Source: Granulibacter bethesdensis (GTDB lineage Bacteria; Pseudomonadota; Alphaproteobacteria; Acetobacterales; Acetobacteraceae). From it: a stretch of 64,000 nt of DNA. The position numbers were made by a program, and so were the translations under genes. Positions 46,095-54,199 of the stretch are shown in pieces (positions within the stretch are counted from its first letter, which is position 1; each line of letters begins with the position of its first letter). Location of the stretch: positions 1,933,493 through 1,997,492 of the forward strand of contig NZ_CP018192.1 of the NCBI RefSeq assembly GCF_001889525.1, read 5' to 3'. The notes under the pieces are model-generated. The model was not told the origin of the DNA. It searched no databases and worked only from the letters and a program-made list of their open reading frames with translations.

Positions 46095-46918
46095 ACGCTC
46101 CTCCTCCCGGCATCCAGCCACGGAAACAGGGTGCGGTTCAGCAGGCGCAGGCCAAGATCACACAGCAAAGCCAGAAAGGTGATCCAGGCGACATAAGGCA
46201 GGATCACATCCATGGCGAGGTAACGCCGGACCAGAAAGATGCGATAGCCCAGGCCCACATCCGCCGCGATCGCCTCGGCCGAGATTAGGAACAGCCAGGC
46301 CGGTCCCAGCGACAGCCGCACGGACTCGATCAGGCGCGGCAGCATCTGCGGCAAAACCACTCGCACTATGATCTGCCAGCTCGATGCGCCGAGAGTCTGT
46401 GCCTTGATCAGTTGCTCTCCCGGCATTTCCTCCACGCGGGCCTGAAGGTTGCGCATCAGACACGGAGCCACGCCTATGACGATCAGCACCACCTTCGACA
46501 ACTCGTCCAGCCCGAAGATGATGAACAGAATGGGGAGCACCGCCATCGGGGGGATCATGGAAATAACCGCCACCAGCGGCGACAACCCTGCCCTGACATA
46601 GGGAAGGATGCCGTTGGCGATACCCACCAGCAACGCCAGAATTGTGGCGACCGTCAGGCCGATGCCGATGCGCATCAGACTGGCAGCCGTATCGGCCCAC
46701 AGCAGCACGGAACCGGTGCGGGGATCGGCCCGGAAGGCCACCCGCGCGATGCCTTCCCCCAGCGCGGTGAAGCTGGGCAGAAGCTTGTCGGCAGGATTAT
46801 CGGCCAGCCGCATCGCTGACGCGGCGGCATAAAGCACAATCAGGACAATGAAGGGCAGTAATCCCAGATAGAACCGTGCTATTTTTCCGGGATCCCGGTT
46901 GATCAATCGTCGCGCCAT
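46091..46918 (-). CDS. ABC transporter permease, NitT/TauT type (probable guanidine uptake)
   Basis: A 275-residue permease with about six transmembrane helices and the cytosolic EAA-type loop (EEMPGEQLIKAQTLGASSWQIIVRVVLPQMLPRL, residues about 160-195) that couples it to the ATPase. Two ATG codons six bases apart (46924 and 46918) are possible starts; the second begins MARRLINRD. It lies between the binding-protein gene (29 bp) and the ATPase gene (overlap). Confidence 0.9.
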   Translation of the reverse strand: MARRLINRDPGKIARFYLGLLPFIVLIVLYAAASAMRLADNPADKLLPSFTALGEGIARVAFRADPRTGSVLLWADTAASLMRIGIGLTVATILALLVGIANGILPYVRAGLSPLVAVISMIPPMAVLPILFIIFGLDELSKVVLIVIGVAPCLMRNLQARVEEMPGEQLIKAQTLGASSWQIIVRVVLPQMLPRLIESVRLSLGPAWLFLISAEAIAADVGLGYRIFLVRRYLAMDVILPYVAWITFLALLCDLGLRLLNRTLFPWLDAGRRSV

Positions 46919-46947
46919 GAGCATTCTCCGTCAGGGGCGGGCGATGC

Positions 46948-48021
46948 TTACAGCTTGCCGTCAGCCGCCAGTTGCTCATAGGTGTCGTCAAAACGCAGCT
47001 TGACGTTGTTCGTGTCGCCCAGCACCTTCCCGCCAGGGAAGCTGATACCGACCGCATCCTTGCTCTGGGCGCCATCGCCCAGCAGGTGGTGTTCGAACGA
47101 GAAGCTCCGTACCAGATCCATGGCTTTGAAGGCCTCCGGGCTGCGCGTAAAGGCCGCGGCGGCTTTAGGGTCGGCATACAGGAAAGTGGTTTTCAACTGG
47201 GATTCGAAACCACGCAGATCGGTACCCGACAGTTTGGCCATCTCGGCGCGGGCGGCCTTGCCGGCCTCATCATTCCGGGTCATCAGGGCCATGGTTTCAT
47301 ACCAGGCACCCGCCAGAGCCTTGCCCAACTTCGGATTGTCTTTCAGAGTCCGGCTGTTGACCACGGTCAGATCCATAATCTCGCCGGGGATCTTGCTGGA
47401 ATCGAAGACCTTGGTCATCTCGGGGTTCTTCAGCACCTCCGAAAGTTGCGGGTTCCAGGTCACCACGGCGGTGACATGCGGGCTGGCCGCAGCCCCAACG
47501 ATATCAGCATCAGAGGTGTTGACGGTTTTAACGTCCTTTTCCGACAGCTTAACTGAATCCAGTGCACGGGCCAGCAGGTAATGAGAAACGGACAACTCCA
47601 CCAGATTGATTTTCTGACCTTTGATGTCCTTCAGTGATGTCGCCTTTTTCAGAACCACCCCGTCATTGCCATTGGAATAGTCCCCTACCAGCAGGGCGGT
47701 TGTATCGACACCGCCAGCCGCGGGAATAGTCAGGGCATCCATATTGGCGACGGTCACGCCATCGAACTTGCCGGCCGTGTATTGATTGACCGATTCAACA
47801 TAGTCATTGACCTGCACAAGCGTAATCTTGAGGCCGTATTTATCGGCCCATTTCTTGACGATCCCCACCTCTTGCGCATAGGGCCACGGCATCCACCCGG
47901 CATAAATGGTCCATGCAATCCTGAAATCAGTTTTTTCGGCAGCCTCAGCGCGGGCGGTAAAGGTCACGGCACAAGCCAGAGCCGTGGCGGCAATCGTCAT
48001 GTTCTTGAAGGAAAAGGCCAT
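46948..48021 (-). CDS. ABC transporter substrate-binding protein (probable guanidine receptor)
   Basis: A 357-residue periplasmic binding protein of the NitT/TauT (type II) class. Signal peptide residues 1-27 (MTIAATALACAVTFTARAEA). The mature part has TIYAGWMPWPYAQEVGIVKKW, QYTAGKFDGVTVANMDALTIPAAGGVD and LLVGDYSNGNDGVVLKK. It is the first gene after the guanidine-I riboswitch and so the likely guanidine receptor, though this substrate is inferred. Several such receptors in riboswitch-linked operons had earlier been labelled nitrate or urea binding. Confidence 0.88.
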   Translation of the reverse strand: MAFSFKNMTIAATALACAVTFTARAEAAEKTDFRIAWTIYAGWMPWPYAQEVGIVKKWADKYGLKITLVQVNDYVESVNQYTAGKFDGVTVANMDALTIPAAGGVDTTALLVGDYSNGNDGVVLKKATSLKDIKGQKINLVELSVSHYLLARALDSVKLSEKDVKTVNTSDADIVGAAASPHVTAVVTWNPQLSEVLKNPEMTKVFDSSKIPGEIMDLTVVNSRTLKDNPKLGKALAGAWYETMALMTRNDEAGKAARAEMAKLSGTDLRGFESQLKTTFLYADPKAAAAFTRSPEAFKAMDLVRSFSFEHHLLGDGAQSKDAVGISFPGGKVLGDTNNVKLRFDDTYEQLAADGKL

Positions 48022-48103
48022 CTTCGGAACTCCGGATCTACGTTTCGTCTATCCGGGGGGAGCGATGGCTCTGCGGGAAGGCAAGAAAGAGGCCTGCCCG
48101 ACA

Positions 48104-48120
48104 GGAACGGAAACCGTTCC
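48104..48120 (-). other. Expression-platform hairpin downstream of the guanidine riboswitch
   Basis: On the minus strand GGAACGG (48120-48114) pairs with CCGTTCC (48110-48104) around a TTT loop, and CCGA/TCGG just outside can extend it across an internal loop. There is no U tract right after it, so it does not look like a plain intrinsic terminator. It lies between the aptamer and the first start codon (48021). Confidence 0.6.
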
Positions 48121-48132
48121 CCTCGGCTTGAA

Positions 48133-48238
48133 CCTCCCGGGCTTTTATCCCGCCGTGTGTCCAGCCCTTTCCTGAAAGGAGGTACCGGATTGCGACTCTC
48201 GGACCAGTCACTGCACAGGCAGCCGGAACCCTAGTCGC
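48133..48238 (-). promoter_or_regulatory. Guanidine-I (ykkC) riboswitch
   Basis: On the minus strand: P1 is GCGACT (48238-48233) paired with AGTCGC (48197-48192). The conserved blocks appear in order: TAGGGTTCCGG, CTGGTCCGAGAGTCGC, then ACGGCGGGATAAAAGCCCGG and GAGG at the 3' edge. These are the invariant elements of the guanidine-I aptamer. It precedes an ABC transporter, carboxylase, deiminase and allophanate hydrolase operon, the known guanidine degradation set. Guanidine binding should raise expression. Subtype 2 aptamers for ppGpp or PRPP share part of the fold, but the gene context argues against them. Confidence 0.96.
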
Positions 48239-48249
48239 ATACGTTACCT

Positions 48250-48265
48250 AGCACGATGCATGCCA
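48250..48265 (-). promoter_or_regulatory. Sigma-54 (RpoN) -24/-12 promoter of the guanidine operon
   Basis: On the minus strand TGGCATG-CATC-GTGCT (48265-48250) matches the consensus TGGCACG-N4-TTGCW at 10 of 12 defined positions, including the essential GG-N10-GC spacing (-24 G at 48263, -12 C at 48251). The predicted start at 48239 lies one base before the first P1 base of the riboswitch. Such promoters need an activator ATPase such as NtrC. Confidence 0.75.
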
Positions 48266-48414
48266 ATCACGTGATCAGTAGAATTTTAAGGCATTCATCA
48301 GATCACGTCTCACTGTAAGCCTCTTGCTGCTTGTTTTCTAAGCTCACAGATGCCTTCTTTTTGTGCCACAGGCTCCAATCCTGACTTGGCGAAGAGCGAA
48401 CTGACATGGTCTCA

Positions 48415-48431
48415 ACCACCATAAACGTGCA
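48415..48431 (-). promoter_or_regulatory. NtrC-like enhancer site upstream of the guanidine operon
   Basis: On the minus strand TGCACGTTTATGGTGGT (48431-48415) fits the NtrC-box pattern TGCAC-N5-TGGTG, with the last two bases (GT for CA) off consensus. It lies about 180 bp upstream of the predicted start, in the usual enhancer range. The rest of 48266-48522 shows nothing else convincing; 73-77 residue frames there lack family features. Confidence 0.5.
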
Positions 48432-48522
48432 GGCGCTCCTACAGCCCCACTCGGCGATGCCATCACACCGGAGACATTCGTCTTCTGACGCTGGATCGTT
48501 CTCACACTTCCCTTTAAAGCAC

Positions 48523-48554
48523 AAAAAACCCGGATCTGTTGACCCGGGTTTTTT
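48523..48554 (-). terminator. Intrinsic terminator of clpA
   Basis: AAAAAACCCGG (48523-48533) pairs with CCGGGTTTTTT (48544-48554) around a short loop; on the minus strand it is followed by a T run, 24 bp after the clpA stop. Confidence 0.9.
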
Positions 48555-48577
48555 ATTTCATGCACAGCTTTTACCAA

Positions 48578-50938
48578 TCAATCCGCTGTTTCAGCCGCCA
48601 ATTCCTCACCGCCATCATTGGCATCCGGTCTCGGCAAGGCTGGTGCACTGGCCTCGACAATATCGAATTCAAGTGCATCGTCTTTCAGCGTGACCTTGAC
48701 AGAACCGCCTTTGACCAGCTTGCCGAACAACAATTCCTCGGCCAGCGGCTTCTTGATGTATTCCTGAATGACGCGCGCCAATGGACGCGCGCCATACAGC
48801 CTGTCATAGCCACGCTCAGCCAGCCATTCCTTCGCGGCGGAATTTAGTTCGATCGTGACATTGCGGTCGGCCAGTTGGGCTTCCAGCTGCATCACGAATT
48901 TCTCCACCACGCGCCCGACGATTTCCGAGGTAAGGTTGCTGAACGGAATGACAGCATCCAGACGGTTACGGAATTCCGGCGTGAACAGACGCTTGACCGC
49001 GTCCTCATCCTCGCCGACGCGAGCCTCACGACCGAAACCGATGGCCTCTTTCGCCATATCGGACGCACCGGCATTGGTGGTCATGATCAGGATGACATTA
49101 CGGAAATCAACGATCTTGCCGTTGTGATCGGTCAATTTCCCATGATCCATCACCTGCAACAGAATATTGTAGAGATCTGGATGCGCTTTCTCGACCTCAT
49201 CCAGCAGCAGAACTGCATGAGGATGCTGGTCGATCGCATCCGTCAGCAAACCACCCTGATCAAACCCGACATAGCCCGGCGGCGCACCAATCAGACGGGA
49301 GATGCTGTGACGCTCCATATATTCGCTCATGTCGAAGCGAATCAGCTCTATGCCCAGCGTCGTTGCCAACTGACGCGCCACCTCGGTCTTGCCCACGCCA
49401 GTCGGGCCGGAGAACAGATAGTTACCAATGGGCTTCTCCGCATCGCGCAGACCGGCACGGCTGAGCTTGATGGCGGCAGACAGGGCCTCGATTGCTTTGT
49501 CCTGCCCGAACACCATCGCTTTCAGATCGCGTTCCAGGGTGCGCAGCGTTTCCTTATCGTCGGCACTGACGCTTTTCGGTGGGATGCGGGCAATGCGGGC
49601 GACAATGTCCTCCACATCCTGCAACGTCACCGTCTTGCGCCGCTTGTGCTCCGGCAACAGCATGCGGCTGGCACCGACCTCGTCGATCACGTCGATGGCC
49701 TTGTCCGGCAGCTTGCGATCATGGATGTATTTCGCAGCCAACTCCACCGCACCACGAATGGCTTCTTCCGTGTAGGTGACCTTGTGGTGAGTCTCGTAAT
49801 TCGTCTTCAGCCCGCGCAGAATTTTGACCGCATCCTCCACCGACGGCTCATTGACGTCGATCTTTTGGAAACGGCGCACCAGAGCACGATCTTTTTCAAA
49901 ATAGTTGCGAAACTCCTTGTAGGTCGTGCTGCCGATACAACGTAAGGCACCGGAAGCGAGAGCAGGCTTCAGCAGGTTCGAGGCATCCATCGCCCCGCCA
50001 CTGGTGGCGCCTGCACCGATCACGGTATGGATTTCGTCAATGAACAACACCGCGCCGGGATGGTTTTCCAGCTCGGTGACCACCGCCTTCAGCCGCTCCT
50101 CGAAATCACCGCGATAGCGTGTACCTGCCAGCAGGGCCCCCATATCCAGCGCATAGATCGTGCTGTTGAGCAGAACTTCCGGCACATCGCTTTCAACGAT
50201 GCGCTTGGCCAGTCCTTCGGCAATGGCCGTCTTGCCCACGCCGGGATCACCGACATAGAGCGGGTTGTTCTTGGTACGGCGGCACAGGATCTGGATGGTA
50301 CGCTCGATCTCCGTATCACGTCCGATCAGGGGATCGATCTTGCCGGCCCGCGCCTTCTTGTTCAGGTCAACGCAATAGGTCGACAGAGCGTCCTCCTTAC
50401 GGCGGCTCGATTTTTCCTCGCGCTCGCTTTCAGGTCCTGAGGGGTCACCCCCCCCATTGCTGCCGCTGGCCGAGCCCTGCACGGGGCGGGTCTGTGAACG
50501 GCCCGGCGCCTTGGCGATGCCATGGCTGATAAAATTCACCGCATCCAGCCGGGTCATATCCTGAAGTTGCAGGAAATAGACCGCATGGCTCTCACGCTCG
50601 CTGAACAACGCGACCAGCACGTTGGCGCCGGTGACTTCATCACGGCCCGAGGACTGGACATGAATGGCGGCACGCTGCACCACACGCTGAAAACCGGCTG
50701 TCGGCTTTGGATCGCTGGCCCGCTCACTGGCCAGACCTGACAGATCCTTGTCCAGAAATTCCGTCAGATCCGTGCGCAGTTTGTCTATATCGACACCGCA
50801 GGCACGCAGGACCGCGACAGCGTCGGCGTCTTCCGCCAATCCCAGCAGAAGATGTTCGAGGGTTGCATATTCGTGGTGACGTTCACTGGCCAGAGACAAG
50901 GCCCGGTGAAGCGTCTGCTCAAGGTTGCGGGACAACAT
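48578..50938 (-). CDS. clpA: ATP-dependent Clp protease ATP-binding subunit ClpA
   Basis: AAA+ unfoldase of 786 residues that feeds ClpP. Residues 1-145 are the Clp_N repeat domain ([20 protein letters not shown]). A charged linker follows to residue about 190. D1 has Walker [11 protein letters not shown] and [11 protein letters not shown]2 has [10 protein letters not shown] and LLDEVEKAH. The ClpP-docking loop is seen as AIGFGRE before TPEFRNRLD. The upstream in-frame codons before the ATG at 50938 are non-homologous, and an aaggag ribosome-binding site precedes that ATG. clpS, often adjacent, is not here. Confidence 0.96.
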   Translation of the reverse strand: MLSRNLEQTLHRALSLASERHHEYATLEHLLLGLAEDADAVAVLRACGVDIDKLRTDLTEFLDKDLSGLASERASDPKPTAGFQRVVQRAAIHVQSSGRDEVTGANVLVALFSERESHAVYFLQLQDMTRLDAVNFISHGIAKAPGRSQTRPVQGSASGSNGGGDPSGPESEREEKSSRRKEDALSTYCVDLNKKARAGKIDPLIGRDTEIERTIQILCRRTKNNPLYVGDPGVGKTAIAEGLAKRIVESDVPEVLLNSTIYALDMGALLAGTRYRGDFEERLKAVVTELENHPGAVLFIDEIHTVIGAGATSGGAMDASNLLKPALASGALRCIGSTTYKEFRNYFEKDRALVRRFQKIDVNEPSVEDAVKILRGLKTNYETHHKVTYTEEAIRGAVELAAKYIHDRKLPDKAIDVIDEVGASRMLLPEHKRRKTVTLQDVEDIVARIARIPPKSVSADDKETLRTLERDLKAMVFGQDKAIEALSAAIKLSRAGLRDAEKPIGNYLFSGPTGVGKTEVARQLATTLGIELIRFDMSEYMERHSISRLIGAPPGYVGFDQGGLLTDAIDQHPHAVLLLDEVEKAHPDLYNILLQVMDHGKLTDHNGKIVDFRNVILIMTTNAGASDMAKEAIGFGREARVGEDEDAVKRLFTPEFRNRLDAVIPFSNLTSEIVGRVVEKFVMQLEAQLADRNVTIELNSAAKEWLAERGYDRLYGARPLARVIQEYIKKPLAEELLFGKLVKGGSVKVTLKDDALEFDIVEASAPALPRPDANDGGEELAAETAD

Positions 50939-50977
50939 GGATGGGCAACGCTCCTTGATCCTGGGGTCCGCAGGCAG

Positions 50978-51069
50978 GGACCGGAAACCGATCCGGTCCG
51001 CCCCGCAGGCTCCTTTGCGCGGCATCGATGAGCTGGATATTGGGTTGCAGTGCCGGAAAACTAGCCGGC
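50978..51069 (-). other. Two leader hairpins upstream of clpA
   Basis: GGACCGGA (50978-50985) pairs perfectly with TCCGGTCC (50992-50999), 40 bp before the clpA start. GCCGG (51052-51056) pairs with CCGGC (51065-51069). They lie in the 282-bp gap between clpA and the glycosyltransferase gene, which should also carry the clpA promoter. Their role is unknown. Confidence 0.4.
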
Positions 51070-51220
51070 AGGACGACTCAGCAGCCCAGCCCGGATATGA
51101 GCTTTTCACATCCTGCTTCGTGCCGTCCAGCATCTGTTACCGTTTTTGGTCACAAAAGATTCAGAGACGGAGGATGGAGACCATCATACCACTGCCTGAT
51201 ATAGGCTATAACCTGCCTCA

Positions 51221-52336
51221 TTACAGACCCAGCAGATCAAGACTCCGCCCGATGACGGTCTGTTCGACATAGTGATCGAGCGCCCGTTGCCGTCCTGCCG
51301 CCCCCATCCGGGCACACAGGGCGGGGGATGTTGCAAGCCGGGTCAAAGCCTGCGCCAGTGGTGCCGCTGCACGGGGCGGCACCAGGAAACCGGTTTCACC
51401 ATCCACGACCTGTTCCCTCGGGCCACGTACCGAGGTCGCCACCACCGGCAGGCCGCAGAGCATCGCCTCGACGATAGACATCGGCAGCCCCTCGAACCAG
51501 CTTGGCAGGGTAAAGATATCGGCGGCAGCCAGCAGAGCGGGAATATCATCGCGGTATCCCAGGCGGCGCAGCCTCGGCCCCAGCCCCTCCGGCGCGGCGG
51601 CTTGCTGGAAAGCCGGTTCCAGATCCTCTCCGTGATCGGAGGCCAGACGCTCCCCCACGACCCACAACTCGGCCTCCGGAACCGAGCGCATCGCCTCCAG
51701 CAGTTCCAGATGCCCCTTGTGACGGACCAGACGGGAAACGACGATCACGACCGGTCGATCCGTCGGTGTACCGAGCGCCTGCCTGATGCGGCGGCGCGCT
51801 TCCGGATCAGGGCGGAACACCGCCGGGTCGCGCCCATTCCCGACCGGAGTGGCATGGCGATGGATCAACAGACGGCGCGCATCCCGTGATTCTTCGGTAG
51901 AAACGGTCAGGAATACATGCGTCACCCGTCCGGCAATCGCCTCCATGACCCAGGACACGATACGCCGCGGCAGAGGGGATGGCTGATTGAACAAAAATCC
52001 ATGGCATGTATAGGCAATGCAGGGCACACCGCAGGCCCGCGCCGCCAGACGCGCCAGAAAGCCGCTGATCGGCATATGCGCATGCACCATATCGGGCTGC
52101 TCGGCACGAATCAGTCTCACCAGAGCACGAAATGCCCGCCACTGGGCCAGCGGTGAGATACGCCGCACCATCGGCACCGTCTCGACCCGGAAGCCTTCCG
52201 CCCGGACAGCGGAGAGTAACGGACCATCAGCACAGGCCCCCACCACCTCATGCCCCCGATCCCGCGCCGCTCTCATCACCGGAAGAATGAAATGCCGCAG
52301 CGCGAAGTCGACATTGGTGACTTCCAGAATCTTCAA
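51221..52336 (-). CDS. Glycosyltransferase family 4 protein
   Basis: A GT-B, GT4-family enzyme of 371 residues. Acceptor-side N-terminal domain: LEVTNVDFALRHFILPVMRAARDRGHEV, VHAHMPISGFLARLAA. Donor side: VSRLVRHKGHLELLEAM, ADIFTLPSWFEGLPMSIVEAM with the E-x7-E pattern (FEGLPMSIVEAM) and GRETGFLVPP-like DGETGFLVPP. It probably adds a sugar to an envelope or exopolysaccharide; donor and acceptor are unknown. It lies downstream of the heparinase-like gene by 10 bp, so co-transcription is likely. Confidence 0.9.
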   Translation of the reverse strand: MKILEVTNVDFALRHFILPVMRAARDRGHEVVGACADGPLLSAVRAEGFRVETVPMVRRISPLAQWRAFRALVRLIRAEQPDMVHAHMPISGFLARLAARACGVPCIAYTCHGFLFNQPSPLPRRIVSWVMEAIAGRVTHVFLTVSTEESRDARRLLIHRHATPVGNGRDPAVFRPDPEARRRIRQALGTPTDRPVVIVVSRLVRHKGHLELLEAMRSVPEAELWVVGERLASDHGEDLEPAFQQAAAPEGLGPRLRRLGYRDDIPALLAAADIFTLPSWFEGLPMSIVEAMLCGLPVVATSVRGPREQVVDGETGFLVPPRAAAPLAQALTRLATSPALCARMGAAGRQRALDHYVEQTVIGRSLDLLGL

Positions 52337-52346
52337 GCGCTGACGC

Positions 52347-54065
52347 TCATTCTTTTGCCTTGCGGGTGATGGCCCATTTGACGCAGCGCGGGCCGTCCGG
52401 CGGCACGGAGATCACGACCTGTTCGGCCTGTCTCGGCATCTGACCTCCGAGATAGACGCTTTCTTCCACCGTGATGGCGCCGCCCTCCACCTGCATCAGC
52501 CATGCAGCCTGCGGGGTACGCAGCAGGATTGAATCCCGCAACGTGGCGGCCGGCTTTTCAGTGATCGCCTCCTCACCCGACACCGCTCCATCGACCGCAG
52601 CCGATTCGACAGACTGCGTCCGGGCCTCTGCCGCCGTACTCTCCATGGCCTGGGTCTGGCGGATCGCATGCACCGCCGGATGGAGATGAAAACGCAGGGC
52701 ATAGGGACGCGGCTCACCACCTTCCAGACTATCTTCGCCGCGCACATCATCGCCGTTGGCGGCCATGTATAAATGGCGGCGATGCACCAGACCGGCGCTT
52801 TGTCGCCAGCCATCATGGGTCGCCTCCAGCCAGATGGCGCCCTCGGACTCCAGACGCTCTGCTGTTACGCGGGAGGGACGACGGCCCAGACCATCCGCGG
52901 TCACTTCGGAGGAACTGGTATCGGCCATCACCAGCGTCGAATGGGCAGCGCTGGCGCGCGTTGCCTCCCGCCATTGCGGACCACCGGCGGGCAGAGCGCC
53001 GCAATTGGTGATGATCCGGTCGCGTCCGGACGAAAATTCAAAGGCCAGCGTGCCCGCATGAGCATGACGGTCCAGCCCCCGCCGCGCCGGCAGACCGGTA
53101 TCGACGATAACGACCGAGCGCCCGGCCTGAAGCCTCTGCCAACCACCATGCTGCATGTCATGGGTAGCCCGCGCGCCGCGCCCGGCTTGCGCCAGCACCA
53201 GATCGATCAGACCGGCATTCTCTTCCCGGCTGCCATTGAACAGCGCCAGCCCGCCATCACCATGCCGCAGAACCCGCAAGGCCGGCCCCAGACGCTCAAT
53301 CGCCAGCAGCAGAATATTCGGCACCGGCACACGTGCGCTTTGCAGCAATCCGCGCATTTCAACCAGATCACGCAACGCGGCGTAATGCGCGGACGGAGAA
53401 CGCTCGACATGGCTGCCATCGGGCAGAATCTGGCGGTCCAGTTCCTTCGGCAGCCATTTCAGCACCCGCGCCAGATAACTCCCTTTGTCCGGCAGCGCGA
53501 TGGCAGCGGCAAGCAGCCCCTTTAACACGGTCAAGGCGCGTGCATCGGCGGTTTCGGGGGGGATTTCGAACGCCAGCGCCCGCGCATCCGCCACCAGCCG
53601 CGCCATCATGCGCTGACGGAAATTGTCATCAGCGGAAGCCGCAAAAAAATCGTAATGCCCCAACCAGGCCATCACCCTGGCCCCTGTTACATCAGGGCGC
53701 GTGGCAATGCTGTCGAGTGCGGAAGCGCCAATCCAGTCAGCCACCATGCTCCGTGCCTTCAGGCGTGCACCATCGGTACCGAGCGCACGAAGATCCCGCA
53801 GCCAGGAGAATCCGTGAATGGCTGCCCGCAACTCGGCAGTGCCGGCGCTATCCCCCCATGCGCCGGGCTGAAGGCTGCGGATCATGCCGGAGTGTTCGTA
53901 TTCGCCCCGCAGCAATCTTGCCCCGCGTGTCGCATCGCCGGGCCACAGATCACGGACCATGACAAGCGGTGCATCCGGCGCGCGGCTCAGCCGCAATGTC
54001 GGCAGCCGCGCCGCCGCACGGCGCGCACCCCTGACCCATCGGGAGGCGGGAGGAGGCGGACTCAT
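52347..54065 (-). CDS. Heparinase II/III family protein
   Basis: A 572-residue protein. An N-terminal alpha/alpha region (about 80-280) with YEHSGMIRSLQPGAWGDSAGTAELRAAIHGFSWLRDL and PDGSHVERSPSAHYAALRDL is followed by a beta-rich heparinase II/III C-terminal domain with TGLPARRGLDRHAHAGTLAFEFSSGRDRIITNCG. There is no signal peptide. In alphaproteobacteria this family often accompanies glycosyltransferases and may be a uronate lyase or a structural polysaccharide factor; activity cannot be assigned. An Arg-rich N-terminus precedes the domain. Confidence 0.87.
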   Translation of the reverse strand: MSPPPPASRWVRGARRAAARLPTLRLSRAPDAPLVMVRDLWPGDATRGARLLRGEYEHSGMIRSLQPGAWGDSAGTAELRAAIHGFSWLRDLRALGTDGARLKARSMVADWIGASALDSIATRPDVTGARVMAWLGHYDFFAASADDNFRQRMMARLVADARALAFEIPPETADARALTVLKGLLAAAIALPDKGSYLARVLKWLPKELDRQILPDGSHVERSPSAHYAALRDLVEMRGLLQSARVPVPNILLLAIERLGPALRVLRHGDGGLALFNGSREENAGLIDLVLAQAGRGARATHDMQHGGWQRLQAGRSVVIVDTGLPARRGLDRHAHAGTLAFEFSSGRDRIITNCGALPAGGPQWREATRASAAHSTLVMADTSSSEVTADGLGRRPSRVTAERLESEGAIWLEATHDGWRQSAGLVHRRHLYMAANGDDVRGEDSLEGGEPRPYALRFHLHPAVHAIRQTQAMESTAAEARTQSVESAAVDGAVSGEEAITEKPAATLRDSILLRTPQAAWLMQVEGGAITVEESVYLGGQMPRQAEQVVISVPPDGPRCVKWAITRKAKE

Positions 54066-54070
54066 GAAAT

Positions 54071-54082
54071 CGATTCGAATCG
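54071..54082. repeat. 12-bp perfect palindrome at the heparinase-gene start
   Basis: CGATTCGAATCG at 54071-54082 ends 6 bp upstream of the minus-strand ATG (54065). It may be an operator or a weak RNA hairpin close to the ribosome-binding site. The rest of the 134-bp gap to rsmB shows no clear element. Confidence 0.35.
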
Positions 54083-54199
54083 GTGACTGGCGCGCATATC
54101 TGTTTGTAACGACGGCAGGGCCATCAACACAACTGACCTGTTCGGACCTACGTAAAGTTTGATCTTTCTACCTCGTACATTCGCTGACCGACCCGATCC

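Noticed and set aside
48133-48238. ykkC subtype 2 (ppGpp or PRPP) riboswitch
   Set aside because: The genes behind it form the guanidine degradation set, and the conserved segments match the guanidine-I type.
48303-48577. 73-77 residue frames upstream of the guanidine operon
   Set aside because: They lack a ribosome-binding site and family features, and one overlaps the clpA terminator and the NtrC-like site.
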